DNA from: Planctomycetota bacterium
GTDB lineage: Bacteria > Planctomycetota > UBA8742 > UBA2392
Direction of reading: 5' to 3'
Length of the DNA: 64,000 nt
Assembly (NCBI GenBank): GCA_027493625.1
Contig: JAOSKM010000002.1
Location: 558,001 to 622,000 of the forward strand
Part shown: in pieces, positions 32,224-41,729 of the stretch
How positions within the stretch are numbered: position 1 is the stretch's first letter
Layout: each line of letters opens with the position of its first letter
Translations under genes and position numbers: made by a program
The notes under the pieces: model-generated
Told to the model about the DNA's origin: nothing
Databases searched by the model: none
Seen by the model: the letters and a program-made list of their open reading frames with translations, nothing else

Positions 32224-32288
32224 GCGCCACCCCAAGCCGTGTCGCACGCACTTGTATGCTTCCGGTGGTCCTTTACGGGAGACATACC

Positions 32289-32699
32289 ATGACCGAAGAA
32301 GAACAGGTGCGGATGGCCAACGAGGCCCCCCTTACCGACGAACAGGCGCGCGGCGCCTTCTGCGCCGCCATCCGGCTGGTGCAGGACGTGATGGACATGG
32401 TCAATGCGGCCATCCAGAGCGTTGACCCGGCCGACGCGAACGCCATCCACGCCGCGCAGGTCGCCGCACAGGCCAAGCGCATCGAGCTGTTCGGCGTGCG
32501 CGAGCGCGACGCCGCCATCCTGCGCGCGCACCCGCTGTTCCCGCTCTGGAAGCTGGTGCTGCAGATGGCCAAACAGCTCGAGTCCCTGCTGGCCGTCACC
32601 AACCCGCAGATCTTCGCGGCGCGTAAAACGGCCGAGCTCGACGCCCGCCAGGCGCTGAAGCAGGCCCAGAAGCTGAAGGCCAAGGCCGAAGCGGCGTAG
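32289..32699 (+). CDS. Hypothetical helical protein, Ala-rich
   Basis: 136 residues, start ATG 32289 with GGGAG 9 nt upstream. Mostly helical, with a central segment (RAHPLFPLWKLVLQMAKQLE) and a C-terminal Ala/Lys/Gln coiled-coil-like tail (QALKQAQKLKAKAEAA). No signal peptide, so cytoplasmic. I do not recognise the family. It stands alone between P2 and another inverted-repeat element. Confidence 0.6.
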   Translation: MTEEEQVRMANEAPLTDEQARGAFCAAIRLVQDVMDMVNAAIQSVDPADANAIHAAQVAAQAKRIELFGVRERDAAILRAHPLFPLWKLVLQMAKQLESLLAVTNPQIFAARKTAELDARQALKQAQKLKAKAEAA

Positions 32700-32737
32700 T
32701 ACGGGGTCGGCCGGCTTGCGGGATTCGGACTACGCGG

Positions 32738-32812
32738 TAACCGCCAAGAGCCGCGAACGGCCGCGAAGAGCTGCAACTTAGCGGCCTTTGGCGGTACTTC
32801 GCGGTTGCGTTC
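32738..32812. repeat. Inverted-repeat element of CCGCCAAGAGCCGCGAA words
   Basis: CCGCCAAGAGCCGCGAACGG is mirrored by GGCGGTACTTCGCGG around AACTTAGCGG. The rest of the 337-bp gap to 33036 (about 32813-33010) has no recognisable gene or motif beyond a good GGAGG before the next start. Confidence 0.6.
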
Positions 32813-33036
32813 CGAGCCGGGGTGCAGACAGGCGAGTCGTTGGCAGAGGACAGTTGTGCTGTTCAACAGGGCACGCATGCGTGCTGAGGTATTCGTGTTT
32901 TTCCGCGCTTCTGATCGGCCGGAATCTGCCCCATCGGCGGCGGTTGGAATCCGTGAAAAGTGAATTCTGTCAACGACATCCGTTTTTTTCCGGGCACGAA
33001 TTCGCTGAGGGGTTAGGCTCTGGCACGGAGGAAACC

Positions 33037-33750
33037 ATGGCCCAGATCTGGCAGCTCAACACCCAGTACCGCGGCATCGATGCAACCGGCACCATCAACG
33101 GCTTTCCCATCCTGAACGCCGACACCGGCGGCTCCGGCGAGGCGGGCTTCACCAGCGCGGCGCTGAACCCGATGCTGGTCGGCAAGGGCAACCTGCTGCG
33201 CATCGAGATCACCCAAAAGACCCCCGACGCCGAGTTGAAGTGCAGCGTCGAGAACGCCCAGACCGGCGACGTCATCGACACCGGCAACGCCGAGGTCATC
33301 CCGCTGCCCGCGGGCGACCCGCCCCACGTGATCGAGATCCGCTTCGATTCGCCACAGGACAGCTTCGCCAAGTTGCTGGCGCACGCACTGCCCAGCGACG
33401 AAAAAACCATGGTCGCCTACGCCCTCAAGCTGCGTGACATGCTGAACGCCAAGGACATCGACGGCATGCTCAAGGCCCTGCAGCCCAAGTTCAGCGACCT
33501 CGCCGAGATGTACGGCGTCTCGGTCGAGATGGGGAACCAGCAGGCCCGCAGCGTGATCGAAAGCTTCGCGGAATCCAGGCAGTCCTTCGAGGCCGCCGAC
33601 GTGCTCGCGCGCCCCTGCTGCGACAACAAGCTCTGGCAGCTGCTGGGCAAGGACGGCGATGTGCTGTTCCGCATCGAGGAAGAGGACGGCTCCATGAGCC
33701 TCGACCTGGTGGCCGCCATGATGCCCGAAGGCCCGGCCGTGGTGCGCTAG
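33037..33750 (+). CDS. Hypothetical cytoplasmic protein
   Basis: 237 residues, start ATG 33037 preceded by GGAGGAAACC. The N-terminal third is beta-rich (GTINGFPILNADTGGSGE, then LLRIEITQKTPDAELKCSV). The middle is helical (MVAYALKLRDMLNAKDIDGM). The C-terminus returns to strands (DGDVLFRIEEEDGSMSLDLV). The end resembles the tail of SnoaL/nuclear-transport-factor-like proteins, but too weakly to name. No signal peptide or catalytic motif. Probably monocistronic. Confidence 0.6.
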   Translation: MAQIWQLNTQYRGIDATGTINGFPILNADTGGSGEAGFTSAALNPMLVGKGNLLRIEITQKTPDAELKCSVENAQTGDVIDTGNAEVIPLPAGDPPHVIEIRFDSPQDSFAKLLAHALPSDEKTMVAYALKLRDMLNAKDIDGMLKALQPKFSDLAEMYGVSVEMGNQQARSVIESFAESRQSFEAADVLARPCCDNKLWQLLGKDGDVLFRIEEEDGSMSLDLVAAMMPEGPAVVR

Positions 33751-33761
33751 GTGGTGCGGGC

Positions 33762-33840
33762 GGCGGCATTCGCGTCCCGCGAATGAGTTTCGCAGGCCTC
33801 CGGCCCGCGTCGACGGCGGCAGGCCGTCGCAGGCGTTTTT
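33762..33840. repeat. Small mirrored words (ATTCGCGTCCCGCGAAT and others)
   Basis: GGCATTCGCGTCCCGCGAATG and CAGGCCTCCGGCC / GGCGGCAGGCCG are short palindromic words. A very similar element (ATTCGCCTCCGGCGAATG) occurs at 59578-59683. Confidence 0.5.
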
Positions 33841-33957
33841 GCGAAGCTTAATGCCCGTATCGGCAATCGGCGAAGCCGCGTGTGAACCCGCGCACCGCGC
33901 GGCCGTTTGAGGGGGTATACTCGATCATCCCCGGGGCGTAGCTTTGCCGGCGCCTGT

Positions 33958-36774
33958 ATGCAGAAGCGATTCCTGGTTGTGGCCTTGGCCGTGCTCGGCC
34001 TGCTGGTGCTGGTCTCGTTCTGGCAGGCGAGCGAGCCGCCGGCGCGCGTCAAGCCGCTGAAGCCCACCGAGCTGCCCCTCGACGGCGAGCCGTCGGCGCA
34101 GCCCCTGGCCGCGTTGCCCGACAGCGCGCCCCTGGACAGCCCCGCCATCGAACAGCCACACGAGCTGCAGCCGCCGCCCCCCGCGCCGCCCGTGGTGAAC
34201 GACCCCGCCAAGGGCCGCATCTGGCTGCGGCTGATAGACGCACGCAACAACCGGCCCGTGGCGGACAAGCAGGTGGAGTTGCTTCCGGCCGGTTACACCG
34301 GGCCGGGCACCGAGTACGGCTATCTCCTGGATAATCCTCGTCCGGCATCTCGTGCCACGAACAGCGACGGCCTGATCGCCCTGAGCGCCGTCTCACAGGA
34401 TGAAATCTCCGAAGAGCCTGCGGACGTCATACTGAACACGGATATGGAAGAGGCGGTCCTCCTGCACGTGCCGGTGCCGAACGGCTGGTACCCCCTCGTC
34501 GATGTGTATGACCTCGGCCGTGAGATTCACCAGCTGGGCGCGCAGCCCTCGGCGGTTCCAATTGACGTGTTGGTGATGCAGATGGCCTCCACATTGCGCA
34601 TCGTCGCGCGCGACGAATGGGGCGTGCCGCTGCCCGACGCGCGGCTCGAGTGGGCGGTGATCGGCACGGGCACCCTTGCAGAAGAATGGCTCAATGTGCG
34701 CGGCGAACCATATGACTGGGTTGAAGACTCAGAATGGTCCCCCTGGGTCAACCGGTTGCGGCACGAACGCTGCCGGGAAAACGTGCGCGGAGAGTTCAAA
34801 CTGCTGGAATATGAAGAGCCGTCGGTCGCCGCGCCGGGCGATGAACTCTTTTCTGCGCCGCTGTTCGGTTCGCTGCTGCTGCGCAACCTGCCCTGCGTGA
34901 AGATCGGCGCCGTGGGATACCATCCTGCCTACGGCTTCAACAGCGCCACGCTGCAGCTGGTGCCCGGCAGCAACGAGCTGAACGTCTACCTGCGCCCTGA
35001 GGGCGCTGCCACGCTCAACGTGCGTATCGAGTGGCTGGGCAAGCAATCCGATGAAGACAACAGTCCGCAACTGGAACTGATCTCCACTGGACCCTTCGGC
35101 GAAAACAACGCCCTCTACGAAACCGGCGCCTGCCACGATTTCTGCTGGGAACTCGCACCTGCGAGTAGCGGAGTCTGGACAGGCACCATCCGCAACGTGC
35201 CGGCCGGCTGGTGGACGCTGAGTTGCAGCTTCCCCGGCGGTGAGGGCGGCACGGTGCGCCTCCAGATCAACCCGTTCGAGACCCGCAGCGTCACGCTGTA
35301 CGGCGGCGATGACATCCACGCGCGCTGGAAGCCGATCATCCGCTGCGGCGGCGTGCAGCTTGAGCGCGCCTCGTTGCGCCTGCTGGGCGGCTACGACCGC
35401 GAGCCCGGGCAGTACAGCGTCGATCACGACGCCGAAACCGGCGAAACCGAAGCCCTGCTGCTGATCCCCGGCAACTACACCGTCTGGATCCCCACACTGC
35501 AGCCCTTCGAGATCACGCTCAAGCCCAACGAGGAACGCAGCGACGTCTACGAGCTCGCGATCAACACCGTGCGCATCACCATCGACGCGCAACTCGCCAG
35601 GCTGCTCAGCCCCGAGGAACAGTCGGTCACGCTCAACCTGCTGCCCGACGACGCCTGGGACGGCGCCGAGGAACACCTCTACGCCATGGACGCCGCCATG
35701 CGCGCCCGCGACGAAAACTACGACCAGCTCACCCCCGGCGTCACACGCACCTGGCTGATCCCCGCCGGCCGCTACCGCTGGGAACTGCTGGGCTCCGACC
35801 AAGAACTGTACGGTCCCATCGAGTTCAACCGCGTCGGGCCCACGCGCCTCGACTTCGCGCTCAACGCGCTGCCAGGCCTGGCTCTGCTGCAGCTCGAGTT
35901 CGAAGGATTCAACGATGAGCAGCCGGCCGTCGATTTCATCGACGACGGCCTGCAGGAGACGGCCATCTACGCCTTCCGCGCCGGCGACGAAGAATTCACC
36001 CGCGACTACGGAGGCTACGTCGAGGAAGACCGCGACGTGCAGTACATCTGGGCCGCTGAGCGCCTGCTGTACGCCTTCGCGCCCCGCGGCAGAAGGCTCG
36101 CCAGCGTCTACGCCGGCGACGAGTCCTGCGACGTGCACGTGGACTTCCCCGGCCGAGCATCCATCACGCCGACGCAGATGGTGCGCCCCGGTGAGGGGCA
36201 GCTGCACCTGCTGGATGCCAGCGACGAAGAGGCCGAGGTGTACGACCCGGATTTCTACCACGTGATGGCCTACCACGAGCGCGGCGAGTGCGGCGATTTC
36301 ACGGCCGGCGACTTCATCGAGATGGAACTCGGGCGCGTGCAACTGCTGATCTCACGCAGCTCCGGCGGCGGCTGCAGCTTCGCCAGCGTGACGCTGACCA
36401 TCACGCGCGAAGAGCAGGAGCTGCGCCTCGACAAGCTTGACTACAAACCCTTCGGCCGCGTGACCCTCACGTTTAGCGGCCGAGGCTCGCCGGACAGCCC
36501 CTTCGACGCCTGGTGGTACGGCGAGAACGCGCCGCGCCCGCCGGTGGTGCTGGCGCTGGACCAGGTGGTGGCTGGCACCCCGCGCTACGTGCACTTGGGC
36601 AGCCCGGACCAGCTGCTGCCCCAGGGCCGATTAGAGTTCGTATACAAAGACCGCCAGCTACCCCCCGGCCGCTACAAAGTAATCCCTTGGCCCGGCGCCG
36701 AAGAGAAGTGGCAAGTAACCTTCGAAGTAAAGCCCGGCACCAGCACCCAGGCCAAAATCCAAGGCGGCAAGTAG
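33958..36774 (+). CDS. Large membrane-anchored beta-rich surface protein of unknown function
   Basis: 938 residues. The signal anchor MQKRFLVVALAVLGLLVLVS is followed by a Pro-rich spacer (to about residue 80) and a long ectodomain made of repeated beta-sandwich-like segments rich in Trp, Tyr, Asp and Glu. Examples are GRIWLRLIDARNNRPVADKQ, which resembles a carboxypeptidase-regulatory-like strand set, and TLRIVARDEWGVPLPDARLE. No enzymatic motif. A TATACT hexamer (33917-33922) about 36 nt upstream may be the -10 of its promoter. It resembles the left-edge gene in build, and both may belong to a lineage-specific family of envelope proteins. Confidence 0.65.
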   Translation: MQKRFLVVALAVLGLLVLVSFWQASEPPARVKPLKPTELPLDGEPSAQPLAALPDSAPLDSPAIEQPHELQPPPPAPPVVNDPAKGRIWLRLIDARNNRPVADKQVELLPAGYTGPGTEYGYLLDNPRPASRATNSDGLIALSAVSQDEISEEPADVILNTDMEEAVLLHVPVPNGWYPLVDVYDLGREIHQLGAQPSAVPIDVLVMQMASTLRIVARDEWGVPLPDARLEWAVIGTGTLAEEWLNVRGEPYDWVEDSEWSPWVNRLRHERCRENVRGEFKLLEYEEPSVAAPGDELFSAPLFGSLLLRNLPCVKIGAVGYHPAYGFNSATLQLVPGSNELNVYLRPEGAATLNVRIEWLGKQSDEDNSPQLELISTGPFGENNALYETGACHDFCWELAPASSGVWTGTIRNVPAGWWTLSCSFPGGEGGTVRLQINPFETRSVTLYGGDDIHARWKPIIRCGGVQLERASLRLLGGYDREPGQYSVDHDAETGETEALLLIPGNYTVWIPTLQPFEITLKPNEERSDVYELAINTVRITIDAQLARLLSPEEQSVTLNLLPDDAWDGAEEHLYAMDAAMRARDENYDQLTPGVTRTWLIPAGRYRWELLGSDQELYGPIEFNRVGPTRLDFALNALPGLALLQLEFEGFNDEQPAVDFIDDGLQETAIYAFRAGDEEFTRDYGGYVEEDRDVQYIWAAERLLYAFAPRGRRLASVYAGDESCDVHVDFPGRASITPTQMVRPGEGQLHLLDASDEEAEVYDPDFYHVMAYHERGECGDFTAGDFIEMELGRVQLLISRSSGGGCSFASVTLTITREEQELRLDKLDYKPFGRVTLTFSGRGSPDSPFDAWWYGENAPRPPVVLALDQVVAGTPRYVHLGSPDQLLPQGRLEFVYKDRQLPPGRYKVIPWPGAEEKWQVTFEVKPGTSTQAKIQGGK

Positions 36775-37160
36775 TACCCAAGTCGGCAATCCGTGTCGCA
36801 GCACGAGGTATACTTCCCGGCAGGTGACGCAGGACCAGACTGCGCTTTACAGCCCTTGATATCCTAGAGAGTCGGTGTCAGGCCACCGCCAAAGCTGCTC
36901 GAAAGGCTCGGACCACAGCTCGGAAGCCACCAAGCCGGCATCAGAATGGGATTCGAAATGAGCCAGATACCTACCCGCTGAGGGTTTTAGCTCCTTTGCA
37001 CTCCGGTGGAATCCATGGCGGCACCACAATGTCAGACATGGCCAACCAACATTCAACAGCTTCACTTCATGCCTCGGTGCTGGTTCAATGGTTCGAACGA
37101 CGGGTGGGTGAGCATGCCGGGTGGCCCAAGCGCACGTCCGTTGAGACAGCAGGATACAAC
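36775..37160. other. Intergenic stretch at the left boundary of the AT-richer defence island
   Basis: The 386 bp contain no supported gene, tRNA or clear terminator. Composition falls from the GC-rich style of the flank to a visibly lower GC level between about 36820 and 37150, marking the left edge of a probable insertion. No direct repeat with the right edge (about 42590-42870) was found by eye. Confidence 0.4.
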
Positions 37161-38147
37161 ATGAACGAATCAAGAGTCACCGAGCGACGAAGCAAGCAGT
37201 CCCAATCAAGAGGCGAAGCTGGCCTTCTCGCGCCCCCAAGAAACGCGCCGTGCGAGATGCTCAGCTCAGATGCGGCTCTTTGGAATGGTGATGTTGAGGC
37301 ATTCCTACAGCGACTGCCGAAGGAGGGGCTGTTTGATCTAATAGTATCCTCGCCCCCTTATAACATTGGTAAAGAGTACGAAACACACCAGGCACTTGAC
37401 GAATACCTTGCATGGCAGGAACAGGTCATTTCTGAACTCGTACCCCGCTTGAGACGGGGAGGAAGCCTTTGTTGGCAAGTGGGAAACTACGTTGAGCAGA
37501 ATCAGGTTTTTCCACTCGATATAGAATTCGCGCCCATCTTTAGGCGTCACGGACTCCAGCTTCGCAACCGGATCATCTGGCATTTCGGTCATGGACTCCA
37601 TACGCAACGTCGCTTCTCTGGACGTTATGAAGTAGTCCTCTGGTACACCAAAACCAGTACGCCCGATGACGTCTACACCTTCAATCTGGACGCTGTTCGC
37701 GTACCCGCCAAGTACCCGGGGAAGCGCCACTTTAAGGGCCCTAACGCCGGAAAGCTTTCTGGAAACCCCCTTGGGAAGAACCCCGAGGATGTCTGGAGCA
37801 TCCCCAACGTCAAAAGCAACCACGTGGAGAAGACGTCGCACCCCTGCCAGTTCCCTGTGGGCCTGGTCGAAAGGCTTGTGCTCGCCCTGACCAATCCCGG
37901 CGACCTGGTCTTCGATCCTTATGCAGGTGTCGCTTCAGCTGGAGTAGCTGCGCTCGTTCACAACCGACGCTTCTGGGGATGCGAACTGATTCGAAAGTAT
38001 GCGCAGCTGGGAATTCAGCGGATGAACGACGCGCTGTTGGGTCACGCCAACTACCGCCCTCACGACAAGCCGGTTTATGACCACCGCAAGAGCAAGCTCT
38101 CCGTAACCCCGGAGGGATTTAAGGAAAGCAAACTGGATGAAGAGTAG
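37161..38147 (+). CDS. Site-specific DNA methyltransferase (beta-class, N6-adenine or N4-cytosine)
   Basis: 328 residues. The catalytic motif IV is SPPYNIGKEYETHQALDEYL near residue 69. The AdoMet-binding motif I comes late in the chain (DPYAGVASAGVAALVHNRRF, with WGCEL following), so the order is that of beta-class enzymes. SPPY is compatible with N4-cytosine or N6-adenine methylation. ATG 37161 was chosen for its upstream AGGA; upstream codons in the same frame look non-homologous. The 3' end overlaps the nuclease gene by 11 bp. In the five-gene operon this enzyme presumably protects host DNA. Confidence 0.85.
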   Translation: MNESRVTERRSKQSQSRGEAGLLAPPRNAPCEMLSSDAALWNGDVEAFLQRLPKEGLFDLIVSSPPYNIGKEYETHQALDEYLAWQEQVISELVPRLRRGGSLCWQVGNYVEQNQVFPLDIEFAPIFRRHGLQLRNRIIWHFGHGLHTQRRFSGRYEVVLWYTKTSTPDDVYTFNLDAVRVPAKYPGKRHFKGPNAGKLSGNPLGKNPEDVWSIPNVKSNHVEKTSHPCQFPVGLVERLVLALTNPGDLVFDPYAGVASAGVAALVHNRRFWGCELIRKYAQLGIQRMNDALLGHANYRPHDKPVYDHRKSKLSVTPEGFKESKLDEE

Positions 38148-38592
38148 CCACTACAGCCATTGTGCAGGAGACGAATCGGTACCCAGAAGCCTTCAGGAAG
38201 AGATCGCGCTTGCGATCCGATCGGTCACCGTAAGGCCAACAAAGGGGGTTGCGCCAAGACTCCGCAAGGCAATAATCGATGCGCTTCAGGCCGTTGGCTG
38301 GTCCGATGAAGTCCCTGTCGCGCACAATTCCGACATCACCATTACTTCGACGAAGTCAGATGTCGGCCTTTGCTGCCAAACTGGCAACATGGCCCGCATG
38401 TACGCAGACCTAATCAAACTTCAAACCCTCTATCTAGACGGTGCCATCACCGCCGCCGTTATTATCCTTGCATCTCAACCGCTCGCAAAGCTGATGGGAG
38501 ACAACATTGCCCAAGCCCAGCGCCTCGGCAAGGAACTCCGGATATTCAAAAAAGCCTATTACGTACCCACAATGGTATACGCACTGGAGTAG
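38137..38592 (+). CDS. BglII-like restriction endonuclease with altered catalytic Glu
   Basis: 151 residues, start overlapping the methyltransferase stop. The core SDITITSTKSDVGLCCQTGN and the following helix MARMYADLIKLQTLYLDGA, strand AAVIILAS and GDNIAQAQRLGKELRIF follow the BglII-type PD-(D/E)XK layout. In BglII the catalytic strand reads EVQ; here it is CCQ, so the Glu is replaced by Cys while the Gln and the preceding Asp remain. Activity is therefore uncertain, or the metal site is rearranged. The short length fits the minimal core. Alternative: a PD-(D/E)XK-derived recognition subunit. Confidence 0.65.
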   Translation: MKSSHYSHCAGDESVPRSLQEEIALAIRSVTVRPTKGVAPRLRKAIIDALQAVGWSDEVPVAHNSDITITSTKSDVGLCCQTGNMARMYADLIKLQTLYLDGAITAAVIILASQPLAKLMGDNIAQAQRLGKELRIFKKAYYVPTMVYALE

Positions 38593-38595
38593 CAA

Positions 38596-39921
38596 ATGAC
38601 AGCGAACGAACTCCCGTCCAATGCCAAGGACTCCAAGTATGGATGGCCCAAGCCTGCACGGCTCGACGAGTTCTCGAAACTCTTGGCCAAAGCGGGGCAA
38701 CCTACCCATCGCGTCGTATTCCAAGGCAAGAACCAGGACATCCGAATCATTCGCGTCCCAATCGAGCTACCCAAATACCGTCTTACGAACGGCCGCACTG
38801 CTTCACTCCAGCAGGAGTACATGGCCAAACAAGCAAAGACCCGTGAGGACTTCTTCACTGGTGACCCAGAGATGTTGGACGCCCAAGAGGTCCAGCACAA
38901 CCTTCTGCTTCAGGTTGCGCGTCAGTCTGACTTGCAGAAGTTTTTTGAGGACCCTGCAAACCGACAGGTCGAACCTCTTTTGCTGGATGAATACGGCATC
39001 GTAGTAAACGGCAATCGCCGCCTTTCATGCTGGCGACACTTGTTGCAGAAGGATTCGGCGAAGTACGGGCACTTCCGGCATATCGACGTTGCAGTTCTTC
39101 CACACGCTGACGAGAAGGAACTCGACCGGCTTGAAGCTACGCTTCAAATCCAGAAGGACATCCGAGCGGACTACTCCTGGGATGCCCAAGCAAACATGAT
39201 GCTAGCCAAACAGCGCCGAGATGGATTCTCCAACAAAGAGCTGGCAGACCTCTACGGCATGAAGGAGTCTGAAGTCCGAGAGCTACTCGACATGCGGGCC
39301 TATGCTGACGAGTATCTGCGAACGCGGGGGAAGGCGAACCTCTGGTCCTTGGTTTCCGACGGTGGCAACGAATACGCCTTTCGCAAGATTAGCACGTCGC
39401 GTCCCAAAGTGGCTGGTGTTGGCAACCAAGAACTCTTCAAGCAAGCTGCTTTTGCGATGATTGAGAAGCCAGAGGAAGCAGGGGGGCGTCTTTATGAGGT
39501 TATTCCGGCAATTGCGGAAAGTGTCAACGAGATAAAAGCGCGCCTCCAAGATGCCTTTGAGGTGAAGCCTCTTGATGACTCCAAGGAATTGGATGACTTG
39601 TTCGGAGGTGTCGTACCAGACGATGGAACCACCCAAATTGATTTGCCACTCGCAAAGGAAATCCAGAAGCAGGAGAATCTTGACCTCGCTCGTAAGATCA
39701 TCGCAGACGTGGTTGAAACGCAGAAACAACTTAAGTTAGACGAGAAGACGGCCTTCTTCCTCTTCAATCGAGTTACCGCGGCGCACACTCAGTTAGCCGC
39801 TGCCGTCAAGACTGGACTCCGTGCGGAGTCCAGCAGACGTGGTGTCGCAAAACAGCTCGACCAGATCGAGTATCAAGTAAAACAGATACGCGCCTTTTTG
39901 GCAAAACATGCTGACGATTGA
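38596..39921 (+). CDS. ParB/sulfiredoxin-fold protein of the defence operon
   Basis: 441 residues. A ParB-like core near residues 110-200 includes EPLLLDEYGIVVNGNRRLSC, equivalent to the GHRRxxA nucleotide-binding motif of ParB/Srx proteins. It is followed by a helix-turn-helix-like segment (FSNKELADLYGMKESEVREL) as in ParB. The C-terminal half is helical, with a Gln/Lys-rich coiled coil (QLDQIEYQVKQIRAFLAK). It starts 3 nt after the nuclease stop. ParB-fold proteins bind CTP or ATP and clamp or nick DNA; in this operon it may be a DNA-sensing switch. Inference only. Confidence 0.75.
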   Translation: MTANELPSNAKDSKYGWPKPARLDEFSKLLAKAGQPTHRVVFQGKNQDIRIIRVPIELPKYRLTNGRTASLQQEYMAKQAKTREDFFTGDPEMLDAQEVQHNLLLQVARQSDLQKFFEDPANRQVEPLLLDEYGIVVNGNRRLSCWRHLLQKDSAKYGHFRHIDVAVLPHADEKELDRLEATLQIQKDIRADYSWDAQANMMLAKQRRDGFSNKELADLYGMKESEVRELLDMRAYADEYLRTRGKANLWSLVSDGGNEYAFRKISTSRPKVAGVGNQELFKQAAFAMIEKPEEAGGRLYEVIPAIAESVNEIKARLQDAFEVKPLDDSKELDDLFGGVVPDDGTTQIDLPLAKEIQKQENLDLARKIIADVVETQKQLKLDEKTAFFLFNRVTAAHTQLAAAVKTGLRAESSRRGVAKQLDQIEYQVKQIRAFLAKHADD

Positions 39922-41729
39922 CTACGATGCCACTGAAATGAACGCACGGCTTTCCTGGGAAGCAAGCGATGAGTTCGCCCCTGGCTGGACACCATGCGCC
40001 GTGTTGTCTTTGACCATACGGAAGAGGCGACCCAGGACGGCCCATACACTATTAGTCTGCCGTGGTGGAATTTTGCCGCCATTCGAGCCCAGTTGCTGGA
40101 GCTGTTTAGGACCTATCGTATTTCACCCGGCGATGGGCTCCACGTCACGGAGGCAGCTACAAACCTGTTGAGGCAGTCTCGAAGAACTGCCGACAGCTAT
40201 CGGGCGGCAATCACCACGCCACCCATCTCACTCGATGCACTTGCGAAACGCTTGGCAAGCGTTGGCTTCCATCGTGATCTCTCGGCCGAGCAACTCAGAA
40301 ATGTCGCGAAGATAGTCTCTCTCCCCGCCGCAGCCACGTTCTCCGTTCCAGGCGCAGGAAAGACCACAGAAGCGCTCGCCTACTACGTCCTCAACCGACA
40401 ACCGGGTGACAGCCTCCTTGTGGTCGCCCCAAAAACGCTTTCGCCGCGTGGGACGAGCAGCTCGCTCTTTGCCTACCTGAGGTAAAGGACCGGTTCGTTC
40501 GACTTCGTGGTGGGCGCGACAACATTCGACGCCAACTCGAAGATGAACCCGCGTTCATGCTAATAACCTACCAGCAAATGGTCCGAGTCCGCCGCCTGGT
40601 CGCATCACATTGCGCAAGGTTACGCGTGCATGTCTTCCTGGATGAGAGCCACCGAATCAAGAGCGGGATCACTAAGGTAACCGCAAGATCTGCGCTCGAG
40701 CTAGCGCACTTGCCCGTTCGCAAGTTGATAATGTCGGGCACACCGATGCCTCAAGATGTAGAGGACCTGATTCCCCAATTCTCTTTCTTGTATCCAGAAA
40801 TCCCGTCTGACGCTTCGACCGTCGTCGGACTCATACAGCCTGTGTATGTCCGCACGACGAAGACGGAACTGAAGCTGCCTCCCATCACGCGGACAATCGC
40901 CAGCCTTCAGATGTCGGATGCTCAATCTGAACTCTACAGACTCATGCGGTATGAGGTCGCACGTCAGGCAGAAGCGGCGCTTTCCATACGCAATAAACAG
41001 ACCCTCCGGGCGCTAGGCCGCTCGGTTGCTCGGTTACTACAGTATGTGTCGAACCCCTCTTTACTATCTTCCCATCTAGAGTTTGGACACCCAGAACTTC
41101 TTGCGGCTGTCTTGGCAGAGGGCGATGGGCCTAAACTGGACTATGTCTTGACCCGCGCCAGAGCAATAGCCCGGAGCGGTAAAAAAGTACTCGTATGGTC
41201 GTCATTCGTAAGAAACGTGGAGTATATCGCCGAACGTCTAGCCGACTTGGGCGCGGTTTACATACATGGAGGTGTTGACGCTGGCGATGAAGACGACGAC
41301 GACACACGCGAGGGAAAAATACGACGTTTCCATGACGACGAAAACGCACGCGTACTAGTCGCAAACCCCGCGGCTGCTAGTGAGGGCATTAGTTTGCATT
41401 CCGTATGCCATCACGCCATTTATCTCGACCGGACATTTAATGCCGCTCACTACCTGCAATCTGAGGATCGTATTCATCGTTTCGGCTTGTCGGCAGACCA
41501 AGATACTTACATTGAGATTGTAGAGTGCACACACACCATTGACGAAACTGTCCGAAACCGTCTGGACCATAAGATCGGTATGATGGCGGTGGCTTTGGGT
41601 GACCCCTCGTTGCGGCCGGATCCAATTGCGCTCGACCCTACCGATATCGAGGACTTTGAGGAATACTCGACTGGGCTGGGCGAGGATGACGTCCAAAAGC
41701 TCTTAAGTGATCTCAGGGAGCAGGACTGA
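39908..41729 (+). CDS. SNF2-type DNA helicase/translocase (two homopolymer frame breaks)
   Basis: About 607 residues when both breaks are repaired. Walker A is FSVPGAGKTTEALAYYV, motif II is FLDESHRIKSG, motif III is IMSGTPMPQ, and motifs V-VI are VANPAAASEGISLHSV and QSEDRIHRFGLSAD. The breaks are at a C4 run (39975-39978) and a T3 run (40439-40441); one added base in each gives APWLDTMRRVVF and PKTLFAAWDEQLAL. The start ATG 39908 overlaps the ParB-like gene. SNF2 motors in defence operons typically move along DNA to find or remodel a target. If the breaks are genuine the gene would be dead. Confidence 0.8.

Noticed and set aside
36847..37173. A 108-codon minus-strand frame upstream of the methyltransferase
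   Set aside because: No homology signal or ribosome-binding site; overlaps the operon leader.
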